From positions 4,623-68,622 of the forward strand of contig CAJFQY010000005.1 in NCBI GenBank assembly GCA_904419315.1: a DNA stretch of 64,000 nt, read 5' to 3'. The translations under genes were made by a program, and so were the position numbers. The DNA comes from Zongyangia gallinarum. GTDB taxonomy: Bacteria > Bacillota > Clostridia > Oscillospirales > Ruminococcaceae. Positions 7,454-15,885 of this stretch are shown here, one piece after another. Position 1 is the stretch's first letter, and every line of letters begins with the position of its first letter. Under the pieces are notes generated by a model. It had not been told where the DNA came from and ran no database searches. It was given only the letters and a program-made list of their open reading frames with translations.

Positions 7454-9232
7454 ATGACAATTCTCACAGCAGAACATATTGAAAAAAGTTATAGCGAAAG
7501 GCCCCTTCTCCACGACGTTTCCTTTGGTGTAGAGGAAGGGGAGAAAATCGGCATCATTGGTGTCAACGGCACTGGTAAGTCTACCCTACTAAAGATAATT
7601 GCAGGGGTAGAGGAACCCGACCAGGGCTTTGTGACAAAAGCCGGAGGTATCCAGGTGGGGTATCTGCCGCAGAATCCGGAGTTTCCGGAGGGGACGACTG
7701 TTTTACAGCAGGTGAAAGCGGGAGCGGCGCTGACGCAGCAGGAATCCCAGGAATATGAATATAAGGCAATTTTGAAGAAGCTGGGCATCGATGATTTCGA
7801 TGCGCCGATTAACACCCTGTCTGGCGGTCAAAAGAAGAGGGTGGCTATGGCTGCGGCGCTGGCCAGCCAGTCCCAATTGCTGATTTTAGACGAGCCTACC
7901 AACCATATTGATAGCAGCATGGTCCAATGGTTGGAAGATTATCTTGCCCGTTACAAGGGAGCTCTGCTTATGGTCACCCATGACAGGTATTTTCTCGATA
8001 GGGTGACGACCAGACTGTTGGAAATCGATAGGGGACAGCTCTACCAGTACGAGGGCAATTATGCCCGCTATCTGGAGCTGAAATCCCAGCGAGAAGAAAT
8101 GGCACAGGCAACGGAGAGAAAAAGACAGAGCCTGTTAAAAAAGGAACTTGCGTGGATACAGCGGGGGGCAAGGGCTCGTGGAACCAAGGCCCAATTCCGG
8201 GTGGACCGATTTCATGAACTGAGCCAGCAACAGGTGGATTTAGAGAGGCAGACGATGGAGATGTCATCGGTCAGCAGCCGTCTAGGAAAAAAGATCATTG
8301 AGATTTCCGGTATCACCAAGACGATGGGAGGGAGGACTCTCTTCCAAGATTTTTCCTATCAGCTTCTACGGGACGACCGTATCGGCGTCATCGGACCCAA
8401 TGGGTGTGGAAAATCCACACTGCTCAAGGTGATGGTGGGCCTATTACAGCCGGATAGCGGCCGGGTGGAGATCGGAGAAACGGTCAAGATCGGATATTTC
8501 TCACAGGAATGTGAGGAGATGGATCTTTCCCTGCGGGCCATCGATTATATCCGCCAGTTTGGAGAGCGGGTGAAGACGGTGGAAGGGGATCTTTCCGCCA
8601 GCCAGATGATGGAGCGCTTTTTGTTTGACTCCACATTGCAGTACACAACAATCGGGCGCCTTTCCGGTGGTGAAAGGAGAAGACTATACCTTCTAGGAAT
8701 CCTGATTACAGCGCCCAATGTTTTGCTGTTGGATGAACCGACCAATGACCTGGATATCCAGACGCTCTCTATACTGGAAGACTATCTGGAAGGATTTCAG
8801 GGAGCGGTACTCACTGTATCTCATGACCGATATTTCTTGGATAAGGTGTGCGATCATATTTTCGCCTTTGAAGATGGGAAAATTCAGAGATACCTGGGGG
8901 GCTATACCGATTACCAGCAGACGCACCAGGAGGTCTTGAAAACCCGGGAAAAGCCCATGGAGAAAGAACCGGGTACAGGGAAAAAGGTCAAGACAGAAAA
9001 GCTGAAATTCACCTATAAGGAACAGAAGGAATACGACACCATTGATGGGGAGATTGCGGCGTTAGAACAGCAGATCTCTGAAGTGGAGCAGGCGCTGGGA
9101 AAGCAGACCAGTGATTTTACCCGGCTACAGGAGCTTTTAGAGCAAAAGGAGAAACTTAGTCAAACACTATCGGAAAAAATGGAGCGATGGGTCTATCTGC
9201 AGGAGCTGGCGGAGAAGATTTCAGCCCAGTAG
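7454..9232 (+). CDS. ABC-F protein, Uup/YfmR-like
   Basis: A soluble twin-ATPase of 592 residues with no membrane segments, of the ABC-F group that acts at the ribosome rather than in transport. NBD1 has the Walker A G-V-N-G-T-G-K-S-T and signature L-S-G-G-Q-K-K-R; NBD2 has G-P-N-G-C-G-K-S-T and L-S-G-G-E-R-R-R. Both have Walker B boxes L-L-D-E-P-T-N and H-D-R-Y-F switch regions. The P-site tRNA-interaction linker (about 205-275) is rich in charged residues. The last 75 residues are a coiled coil (Y-K-E-Q-K-E-Y-D-T-I followed by heptads), the C-terminal domain typical of Uup/YfmR. No resistance role is implied by sequence alone. Confidence 0.92.
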   Translation: MTILTAEHIEKSYSERPLLHDVSFGVEEGEKIGIIGVNGTGKSTLLKIIAGVEEPDQGFVTKAGGIQVGYLPQNPEFPEGTTVLQQVKAGAALTQQESQEYEYKAILKKLGIDDFDAPINTLSGGQKKRVAMAAALASQSQLLILDEPTNHIDSSMVQWLEDYLARYKGALLMVTHDRYFLDRVTTRLLEIDRGQLYQYEGNYARYLELKSQREEMAQATERKRQSLLKKELAWIQRGARARGTKAQFRVDRFHELSQQQVDLERQTMEMSSVSSRLGKKIIEISGITKTMGGRTLFQDFSYQLLRDDRIGVIGPNGCGKSTLLKVMVGLLQPDSGRVEIGETVKIGYFSQECEEMDLSLRAIDYIRQFGERVKTVEGDLSASQMMERFLFDSTLQYTTIGRLSGGERRRLYLLGILITAPNVLLLDEPTNDLDIQTLSILEDYLEGFQGAVLTVSHDRYFLDKVCDHIFAFEDGKIQRYLGGYTDYQQTHQEVLKTREKPMEKEPGTGKKVKTEKLKFTYKEQKEYDTIDGEIAALEQQISEVEQALGKQTSDFTRLQELLEQKEKLSQTLSEKMERWVYLQELAEKISAQ

Positions 9233-9416
9233 AAGGTAAGGACGGTATTGATAGAGAAAAAATAGAATATGAAATTCATGTAAAATTAAGACTTCCTTAA
9301 GATAAAGTAAGAGAATCTTCATTGTTTTTATCGAAATGATGTCCTATGATGAAAAATAAGGAAACCAAAAGAACCCTCCATAGAAAACTGATGAGGGTGG
9401 AGAGGGGACATCTGAA

Positions 9417-10676
9417 ATGCTTGCAGTTATCCGTGGTGTCAACCTGGCACTTTGTATTTTTTTCACTGTTTGTTACTCGTATCAAATCTTATATGCTATT
9501 TTGGGTATTTTTCTTCGACCCAAGAAATATCAGGCAAAGAAGGATCACCGTTTTGCCGTGGTGATTCCAGCCCGCAATGAGCGTTCGGTTATACCTGCGT
9601 TGATTGCCAGTATCAAGAAACAAAATTATCCTCAAAAGCTGATCGATATCTTTGTCATTGCAGATAACTGTACAGATGACACAGCGCAGGTGGCCCGTCA
9701 GTCCGGGGCAAAGGTCTATGAGCGGTTTAACCGCCAGTTGGTAGGTAAGGGCTATGCTCTGGACTACCTTTTTCACCGAATGAAAGATGACGGGCTTTGT
9801 GATCAATATGAGGGATTTTTCATCTTTGATGCAGACAATCTTCTGGATGAAAACTATATCCGGGAGATGAACAAGGTATTTGACAATGGATATAAAGTGA
9901 TTACCAGCTATCGCAACTCCAAAAACTATGACTCTAACTGGATTTCCGCCGGATATTCCCTATGGTTTTTGCGGGAGGCAAAATACCTAAACCATGTGCG
10001 GATGCGTCTGCATACCAGTTGCGCAATTTCGGGTACAGGCTTTCTTGTACACCGTGAGATTATCGAAAAAAACAATGGCTGGAAGCACTACCTGCTCACC
10101 GAAGATATTGAGTTTACAGTGGACAGTGTGCTGCATGGAGAGAAAATCGGATATTGTGCCAATGCCAAGCTGTTTGACGAGCAGCCCATCTCTTTTCGCC
10201 AGTCCTGGAACCAACGGCTGCGTTGGACCAAAGGCAACTACCAGGTCTTTGGCCGGTATGGAAGGAAGCTAGCGGTGGGAGCTTTGGCGAAGAGAAGTTT
10301 TTCCTGCTATGATATGATGATGAATGTCTCTCCTGCTATGTTTGTCACCTTTGCCAGTATCCTGTTTAACGGCATTTTCTGTATGGTCGGTATCTTTAAT
10401 ATCAATGTTACCCCCCAAATCATTCCGGCTACCCTGATTTCCATCCTGGGTTCCTGCCTGAACCTTTATCTGATTGCCTTTCTTATGGGAACATTGACCA
10501 CGCTTACCGAGTGGAAAGAAATTCATGCCCACCCAGTAAAGAAAATCCTATATCTTTTTACCTTCCCAATTTTCATGATGACCTACATCCCCATTGCGGT
10601 TTGTGCCCTGTTTCAAAAGATTACTTGGAAACCCATCGAGCATACAGTTGTTAAGTCCATCGAGGATTTTCAGTAA
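9417..10676 (+). CDS. Membrane-bound family 2 glycosyltransferase
   Basis: A 419-residue processive-type GT2 enzyme at the cytoplasmic membrane. An N-terminal hydrophobic segment (residues 3-30) precedes the GT-A domain: V-V-I-P-A-R-N-E-R, D-N-C-T-D-D-T-A, the D-A-D-N metal-binding box, G-T-G-F-L-V-H, T-E-D-I-E-F-T (catalytic-base motif), and Q-R-L-R-W, which is the Q-x-x-R-W motif of BcsA/hyaluronan-synthase-like enzymes. Three or so membrane segments follow (about 300-400). The polymer or lipid made is unknown; there are no other polysaccharide genes beside it. The ATG at 9417 follows GGAGAGGGG. It lies between two ABC-F genes and a helicase with no obvious pathway link. Confidence 0.88.
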   Translation: MLAVIRGVNLALCIFFTVCYSYQILYAILGIFLRPKKYQAKKDHRFAVVIPARNERSVIPALIASIKKQNYPQKLIDIFVIADNCTDDTAQVARQSGAKVYERFNRQLVGKGYALDYLFHRMKDDGLCDQYEGFFIFDADNLLDENYIREMNKVFDNGYKVITSYRNSKNYDSNWISAGYSLWFLREAKYLNHVRMRLHTSCAISGTGFLVHREIIEKNNGWKHYLLTEDIEFTVDSVLHGEKIGYCANAKLFDEQPISFRQSWNQRLRWTKGNYQVFGRYGRKLAVGALAKRSFSCYDMMMNVSPAMFVTFASILFNGIFCMVGIFNINVTPQIIPATLISILGSCLNLYLIAFLMGTLTTLTEWKEIHAHPVKKILYLFTFPIFMMTYIPIAVCALFQKITWKPIEHTVVKSIEDFQ

Positions 10677-10689
10677 GATAATACCCGGA

Positions 10690-10721
10690 AAACACCCGCT
10701 TCCCGTTAAGCGGGTGTTTTT
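10690..10721 (+). terminator. Rho-independent terminator after the glycosyltransferase
   Basis: Arms AAACACCCGCTT (10690-10701) and AAGCGGGTGTTT (10708-10719), followed by TT. Confidence 0.93.
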
Positions 10722-10759
10722 GCGTTCATTTCTACAGGAATTATATCCAAATAGAAGAT

Positions 10760-10787
10760 TTGTTTTTTGTGTAAAATGTGGTATACT
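10760..10787 (+). promoter_or_regulatory. Probable sigma-A promoter for the DEAD-box helicase
   Basis: TTGTTT (10760-10765) and TATACT (10782-10787), spacing 16, about 75 bases upstream of the start. Confidence 0.5.
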
Positions 10788-10861
10788 TAATATATTCTTT
10801 GATAAGTTAGCATCCATATATAGATGTGGAATATTTGGTATGAGAAAGATAGGTAACCATA

Positions 10862-12277
10862 TTGACTAGTTTTAAACAATTGCATTTACTTCCTCCGCTG
10901 TTGCGGGCGATCAAGGAGGAGGGCTATCAAATCCCCACGCCAATCCAGTCTCAGGCAATCCCTAGTGCCCTGGAAGGGCGGGATATTCTAGGCTGCGCGC
11001 AGACCGGGACCGGGAAGACGGCGGCGTTCGCTCTACCTATTTTGCAGAGATTGGAGCATTACCAAAGGGATGGGGGAAAGCGGCCGATTCGAGGGTTGAT
11101 TTTGACGCCGACCAGGGAATTGGCTTTGCAGATTGAGGAGAGTTTTGGCGCCTATGGCCGGCATATGAACCTGCGTCATGCTGTAGTATTTGGAGGAGTA
11201 TCCCAGGCGCCGCAGGTGGAAGCGCTGCGCAGGGGCGTGGATATTCTGGTAGCCACGCCTGGACGTCTGTGGGACCTCATGAACCAAGGGTATATCCGGT
11301 TAGATAGGGTGGAGATTTTTGTACTGGATGAAGCTGACCGCATGTTGGATATGGGATTTGTCAACGATGTCAAGCGGATTGTGGCAAAACTTCCCCAGAA
11401 GAAGCAGACCCTGTTCTTCTCGGCGACTATGCCGCCAGAGATTATGGAACTGGTCGATTCTTTACTCAGGGATCCGATGAAGGTCGAAGTGACGCCTCAA
11501 TCTTCTACAGTGGATCTGATTGACCAGTCAGTTTACTTTGTGGATAGGAAGAACAAACGCCGGCTGCTGGTTCACCTATTGCAAAGACCTGAAGTGACCT
11601 CCGCGCTGGTATTTACCCGGACCAAACATGGCGCCGACCGGGTTACCAGAGAATTGGGGAGGGCGGATATCAAGGCCCAGGCCATCCACGGCGATAAGTC
11701 TCAGAATGCCAGACAGCGGGCTCTGCAAAACTTTAAAAACGGCCGCATTCAAGTGCTGGTTGCCACCGATATTGCCGCGCGCGGCATCGACGTAGAAGAG
11801 ATTTCCCATGTTTTTAACTATGACCTGCCCAATATTCCGGAGACTTATGTCCATAGGATCGGCCGGACCGGCCGGGCAGGGACGCGGGGAACGGCTATCT
11901 CCTTTTGTGATGGGGAGGAAAAGGCTTATCTTGCGGACATTGAAAAGATCATTGGTAAGCAGGTGCCAGTAGCAGAAGAGCATCCCTATCCTATGCAGAT
12001 TTTGGGAGCGCCTCAGCACCAGCAGGCAGAAAAGAAAGAGCCACGGGGAAAAGAAAGTTCATCCCATAAAAAGAGACCTTCTGAAAATAGAAATCATACC
12101 AAGCAAAAGAAGGCTGCTCTGCCACAGGAAGCAAAGAAGCCGGGAAGCTCTGAGCAGAAATCACAGCATCCCCATCGCAGTAAACAAAGAGAACGGCGAA
12201 ATAATCGAATTCCGAAGAATTTCGTTGCGGGCATCACCACCCGCCCCAATCCTTGGGGCGATATTTTTTCAAAATAA
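10862..12277 (+). CDS. DEAD-box RNA helicase, RhlE/CshA-like
   Basis: An ATP-dependent RNA helicase of 471 residues, expected in cold-adaptation, ribosome assembly or mRNA turnover. The motifs are complete: Q-motif P-T-P-I-Q (26-30), Walker A A-Q-T-G-T-G-K-T (46-53), P-T-R-E-L-A, D-E-A-D (156-159), S-A-T, and H-R-I-G-R-T-G-R-A-G in the second RecA domain. The last 90 residues are a Lys/Gln/His-rich disordered basic tail for RNA binding, common in RhlE/CshA-type enzymes. The only in-frame start that keeps the N-terminus is a TTG at 10862 with AGG about 10 bases upstream. The next gene begins 13-22 bases after the stop, so they are probably co-transcribed. Confidence 0.92.
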   Translation: MTSFKQLHLLPPLLRAIKEEGYQIPTPIQSQAIPSALEGRDILGCAQTGTGKTAAFALPILQRLEHYQRDGGKRPIRGLILTPTRELALQIEESFGAYGRHMNLRHAVVFGGVSQAPQVEALRRGVDILVATPGRLWDLMNQGYIRLDRVEIFVLDEADRMLDMGFVNDVKRIVAKLPQKKQTLFFSATMPPEIMELVDSLLRDPMKVEVTPQSSTVDLIDQSVYFVDRKNKRRLLVHLLQRPEVTSALVFTRTKHGADRVTRELGRADIKAQAIHGDKSQNARQRALQNFKNGRIQVLVATDIAARGIDVEEISHVFNYDLPNIPETYVHRIGRTGRAGTRGTAISFCDGEEKAYLADIEKIIGKQVPVAEEHPYPMQILGAPQHQQAEKKEPRGKESSSHKKRPSENRNHTKQKKAALPQEAKKPGSSEQKSQHPHRSKQRERRNNRIPKNFVAGITTRPNPWGDIFSK

Positions 12278-12298
12278 TACAAGCAAAGGATGGTTCGA

Positions 12299-13882
12299 TT
12301 GATCACAGTAACCGACGTCGGCTTGCAATACGGCGGACAAAAGCTTTTTGACCATGTTAACCTAAAATTTACTCCAGGTAACTGCTATGGCGTTATCGGC
12401 GCCAACGGAGCAGGCAAGTCCACCTTTTTGAAGATCCTCTCAGGAGAGATTGAACCCAACAGCGGCAGTGTGGAAATCCCGGAAAACACCCGTATGTCAG
12501 TGCTCAAACAGGATCACTTTCAGTATGACAGCTTTCCGGTGATGGATACCGTCATCATGGGAAATCCCCGGCTCTATGAAATCATGAAAGAAAAAGAAGC
12601 CCTTTACATGAAGGAGGATTTTACAGAAGAGGACGGGGAAAAGGCTTCTGAGTTGGAAGGGGAATTCGCAGAAATGGGGGGCTGGGAAGCGGAAACGGAA
12701 GCCGCTCAGATCCTCCAGGGGCTGGGAATTTCCTCCGAAGAGCATACAGCTATGATGTCGAGCCTGAAAGACAGCCAAAAAGTTAAGGTGTTATTAGCCC
12801 AGGCGCTGTTTGGCCATCCAGAGATTATCCTGTTGGACGAGCCTACCAACCATTTAGACGTCAAATCCGTTAACTGGCTGGAGGATTTTTTGCTGGACTT
12901 TGTAGGCACAGTCATTGTAGTGTCCCATGACCGGCATTTTCTCAATACGGTATGTACACATATTGTGGATGTGGATTACAACAAAATCAAAATGTATGTG
13001 GGCAACTATGATTTCTGGTATGAATCCAGTCGTCTGATTCAACAGATGATGCGGGATCAAAATAAGAAAAACGAGGAAAAAATCAAGGAGCTACAGAGCT
13101 TTATCCAGCGCTTTTCCGCCAACAAATCCAAATCAAGGCAGGCAACTTCCCGCAAAAAACTGTTGGATAAGCTGACGGTAGAGGAGTTGCCGGCTTCTTC
13201 CCGCCGGTACCCTTGGGTTTCCTTTCAGCCGGAGCGGGAGCTGGGAAAAGAGATCCTGGAGGTCAATGACCTTTCAAAAACCATTGACGGCGTCCAGGTG
13301 TTAAACCGGGTTTCCTTCCGGCTCAACCGCACTGATAAGGTGGCGTTTATCGGGGATGAACAGGCGGCTACCGCTTTGTTTAAAATCCTAACTGAAGAGA
13401 TACAACCAGATGCAGGAAGCTTTAAGTGGGGGATTAGTACATCCCAGTCCTATTTCCCCAAGGATAATTCCGCCTTTTTTAACGACTGCGACCTCAATCT
13501 CATTGACTGGATGCGTCAATATTCCTCTGACGAACATGAAAGCTATGTCCGTGGATTTTTGGGCAGGATGCTTTTTTCAGGGGATGAGCCGCTTAAGCCC
13601 GCAAAGGTATTGTCGGGCGGGGAAAAGGTGCGTTGCATGCTGTCCCGTATGATGCTGTCCGGCGCTAATGTGTTGATTTTTGATCAGCCTACCAACCATC
13701 TGGATCTGGAATCCATTACGGCGCTGAACAATGGGATGATGGATTTTCCTGGAGTGATCTTATTTGCCTCCCACGATCACCAGTTGATCCAGACAATCGC
13801 CAATCGAATTATTGAATTTACCCCCGACGGTATTATTGACCGTATGTCCACTTATGACGAATATCTGGAATATCGGGGCTGA
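12299..13882 (+). CDS. ABC-F ATPase, YkpA/YbiT-like
   Basis: A 527-residue ABC-F protein. NBD1 is canonical: Walker A G-A-N-G-A-G-K-S-T, signature L-K-D-S-Q-K-V-K, Walker B I-I-L-L-D-E-P-T-N-H-L-D, and H-D-R-H-F. NBD2 has a degenerate Walker A (G-D-E-Q-A-A-T-A-L, lacking G-K-S/T), while its signature L-S-G-G-E-K-V-R and Walker-B-like L-I-F-D-Q-P-T-N (Asp-Gln replacing Asp-Glu) remain, a pattern I associate with the YkpA/YbiT group. The linker is Lys/Asn rich and contacts rRNA/tRNA in relatives. I choose the TTG at 12299 (M-I-T-V-T-D-V), which matches the family N-terminus and has AAAGGA well spaced; the ATG at 12290 lies on the ribosome site. Confidence 0.9.
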   Translation: MITVTDVGLQYGGQKLFDHVNLKFTPGNCYGVIGANGAGKSTFLKILSGEIEPNSGSVEIPENTRMSVLKQDHFQYDSFPVMDTVIMGNPRLYEIMKEKEALYMKEDFTEEDGEKASELEGEFAEMGGWEAETEAAQILQGLGISSEEHTAMMSSLKDSQKVKVLLAQALFGHPEIILLDEPTNHLDVKSVNWLEDFLLDFVGTVIVVSHDRHFLNTVCTHIVDVDYNKIKMYVGNYDFWYESSRLIQQMMRDQNKKNEEKIKELQSFIQRFSANKSKSRQATSRKKLLDKLTVEELPASSRRYPWVSFQPERELGKEILEVNDLSKTIDGVQVLNRVSFRLNRTDKVAFIGDEQAATALFKILTEEIQPDAGSFKWGISTSQSYFPKDNSAFFNDCDLNLIDWMRQYSSDEHESYVRGFLGRMLFSGDEPLKPAKVLSGGEKVRCMLSRMMLSGANVLIFDQPTNHLDLESITALNNGMMDFPGVILFASHDHQLIQTIANRIIEFTPDGIIDRMSTYDEYLEYRG

Positions 13883-13893
13883 GTTTTGAGATG

Positions 13894-13920
13894 AAAAACC
13901 GCATTTATTGCGGTTTTTTT
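13894..13920 (+). terminator. Rho-independent terminator after the second ABC-F gene
   Basis: AAAAACCGCA (13894-13903) pairs with TGCGGTTTTT (13909-13918), then T residues. Confidence 0.9.
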
Positions 13921-13938
13921 ACTTTTTACTCCCTCGTG

Positions 13939-13967
13939 TTGACTTTTTTCTAACTTCATATTATGCT
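13939..13967 (+). promoter_or_regulatory. Sigma-A-type promoter for the alpha/beta hydrolase
   Basis: TTGACT (13939-13944) and TATGCT (13962-13967), spacing 17. A 14-base AT dinucleotide tract (13987-14000) lies between the promoter and the start codon, a place where slippage could alter leader length. Confidence 0.75.
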
Positions 13968-14012
13968 AATAAAAGCGACATAAATGATATATATATATAT
14001 GGGGAGAATATC

Positions 14013-14762
14013 ATGCTTTTCAAAGAGTTCGAGAATCCAGAAAAACCGGTTGTAGTATTGTTGCATGGCGGTGGATTATCCACCTGGGAATGGCAGCCCC
14101 ATATTGAGGTGTTACAAAAGGATTTTGCCGTAGTGGCAGTTACAATTGACGGCCACGGGGAGGATGCGGAACACCCTTTTATTTCTATTGAAGATAGTGC
14201 GGATAAGCTAATTTCCTATATTGATGATAAATATCATGGGCAAGTGTTTGGAATCTGTGGATTTTGCTTGGGCGGACAGATCGCTGTTCAGGCATTGTCC
14301 CTTCGTCCGGATTTGGCTCGATGTGTAGTGTTGGAAAGCGTCAACATTGCAAGCAGTGAAAAAAGAGCTGTTAGGAGCATTAAAATGATGCACACATGCT
14401 ATCCGCTGCTGCAGCAGCGTTGGTTTGCAAAGCTCCAGTCCGGGCAATATCAGGTGGCAAAGGAAAATGCCGATGACTTTTACAACAATGTCAATGGAAT
14501 GCTAGTAGAAAGCTTGGAAAATGTTTATCGGTCCAGCCTGACCTTTGCACTGCCACCTCAATATAAAAACAACACGGCGAAGGCCCTCGTTTTATGTGGG
14601 ACCAAAGAAAAGTCTTCCATGCAGGAATCGGCACGGCTGCTCTCCAGCGCTAAAGTAGACAGCATGCTGAAAATGATTGAAAAAGCCCGTCATGGCTTTA
14701 GTATGAAGTCTCCGGAAGAGTATTTAGAGATTGTATGCCGTTTTTTTCGGACGGTCAGATAA
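14013..14762 (+). CDS. Alpha/beta hydrolase with cysteine at the nucleophile position
   Basis: A 249-residue cytoplasmic alpha/beta-hydrolase fold protein. The oxyanion loop reads L-L-H-G-G-G (16-21), the nucleophile elbow G-F-C-L-G-G (83-88) places Cys85 where serine is usual, and a C-terminal R-H-G-F supplies His227. A cysteine in this elbow is known in dienelactone hydrolases (G-Y-C-L-G-G), but the rest of the sequence looks more like the general MhpC/lipase-type family. I cannot name the substrate. The start is the ATG at 14013 after GGGGAGAA; upstream codons in the frame run through the promoter and are not coding. It is a single gene with its own promoter, 72 bases ahead of yebC. Confidence 0.8.
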   Translation: MLFKEFENPEKPVVVLLHGGGLSTWEWQPHIEVLQKDFAVVAVTIDGHGEDAEHPFISIEDSADKLISYIDDKYHGQVFGICGFCLGGQIAVQALSLRPDLARCVVLESVNIASSEKRAVRSIKMMHTCYPLLQQRWFAKLQSGQYQVAKENADDFYNNVNGMLVESLENVYRSSLTFALPPQYKNNTAKALVLCGTKEKSSMQESARLLSSAKVDSMLKMIEKARHGFSMKSPEEYLEIVCRFFRTVR

Positions 14763-14834
14763 TAAAAACATTGCAAAGGTTTGCCAGATATGATAAAATA
14801 TTTTGTAATGCTTTTTTGAAAGGACGAGAGGCGG

Positions 14835-15584
14835 ATGTCAGGACATTCCAAGTGGAGTAATATCAAAAGGAAAAAAGAGAAAACCGACAGCCAGCGCGCC
14901 AAGATCTTCACCAAGATCGGCAGAGAGATCAGTGTGGCAGTCAAAGAGGCGGGACCTGACCCCGATAGCAATGGAAAATTGCGGGATTTGATTGCCAAGG
15001 CTAAATCTAATAATGTTCCCAACGACAACATTGAACGTATCATTAAAAAAGCTGCCGGCGGCGGCGAAAAGAATGATTATATTAATATTACTTACGAGGG
15101 TTATGGTCCCAGCGGTGTGGCTGTCATTGTAGAGGCTTTGACCGATAACCGCAATCGTACGGCAGGAGATCTTCGCCACTACTTTGACAAGTTTGGCGGC
15201 AATCTGGGCCAGACCGGCTGTGTCTCCTTTATGTTTTCTCAAAAAGGTGTCATCGTGATTGATAATGAAGACAACCAACTGGACGAAGAAAAGGTCATGG
15301 AGGACTGCTTTGATGCAGGCGCTGTAGATTTTAGCTTTGAAGAGGATACGGTTGAAATTTTTGCCGATCCCAATGAATTGCGGAATGTGAGAGAGGCACT
15401 TGAGAAAAAAGGCTACTCCTTCCTCTCTGCTGAAGTTGAGATGATCCCCTCCACCTATACGAGGATTGATGATCCTGATCAAATGACAAAGATGCAGCGA
15501 TTGCTGGAACATCTCGATGATAACGACGATGTGCAGAATGTTTGGCACAACTGGGAAAATGAAGACGAGATGGCAGAAGAATAA
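14835..15584 (+). CDS. yebC: YebC/PmpR family protein
   Basis: A 249-residue member of the TACO1/YebC family, beginning M-S-G-H-S-K-W-S-N-I-K and carrying the family hallmarks A-K-I-F-T-K-I-G-R-E-I, N-V-P-N-D-N-I-E-R-I-I-K-K-A, Y-E-G-Y-G-P-x-G-V-A and N-R-T-A. Members were described as DNA-binding transcription regulators and more recently as translation factors that ease ribosome stalling at proline stretches; which applies here is not visible. It is acidic at the C-terminus, which ends in a run of Asp/Glu. The ATG at 14835 has GAAAGGACGAGAGG upstream. A strong terminator follows. Confidence 0.97.
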   Translation: MSGHSKWSNIKRKKEKTDSQRAKIFTKIGREISVAVKEAGPDPDSNGKLRDLIAKAKSNNVPNDNIERIIKKAAGGGEKNDYINITYEGYGPSGVAVIVEALTDNRNRTAGDLRHYFDKFGGNLGQTGCVSFMFSQKGVIVIDNEDNQLDEEKVMEDCFDAGAVDFSFEEDTVEIFADPNELRNVREALEKKGYSFLSAEVEMIPSTYTRIDDPDQMTKMQRLLEHLDDNDDVQNVWHNWENEDEMAEE

Positions 15585-15592
15585 AATCAGAG

Positions 15593-15626
15593 AAAAGCCG
15601 GAACGGTTATGCCGTTCCGGCTTTTT
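15593..15626 (+). terminator. Rho-independent terminator after yebC
   Basis: Arms AAAAGCCGGAACGG (15593-15606) and CCGTTCCGGCTTTT (15612-15625) with a 5-base loop and a T run. Confidence 0.95.
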
Positions 15627-15711
15627 GTAACTATACTGTAAATCGAAGGACTAAAAGATCAACAAACTTTGACGGAGATGTGAAAAAACGGTAGATTATC
15701 AGCTTCATAAC

Positions 15712-15740
15712 TTGCATGAATTGAAAAAACAAGGTATGAT
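15712..15740 (+). promoter_or_regulatory. Sigma-A-type promoter for the pseudokinase gene
   Basis: TTGCAT (15712-15717) and TATGAT (15735-15740), spacing 17. The remaining 300 bases between yebC and the pseudokinase contain a second A/T-rich stretch and no other gene that I can see. Confidence 0.65.
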
Positions 15741-15885
15741 ATAACTAGATAGATGTGCAATTACCCAATTTTTTTATTGGATGAATAAAAATAAAAGATA
15801 AAATACACTAGAAATTGAAGTGCAATTGTTATAGCCGGCAAAAGCCGGAGTTGCCGCGATGAAAGTAATCAGGAGTGATAGAGGA

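Noticed and set aside
13908..14012. 35-codon N-terminal extension of the alpha/beta hydrolase
   Set aside because: It runs through the previous gene's terminator and the promoter; ATG 14013 has the ribosome site.
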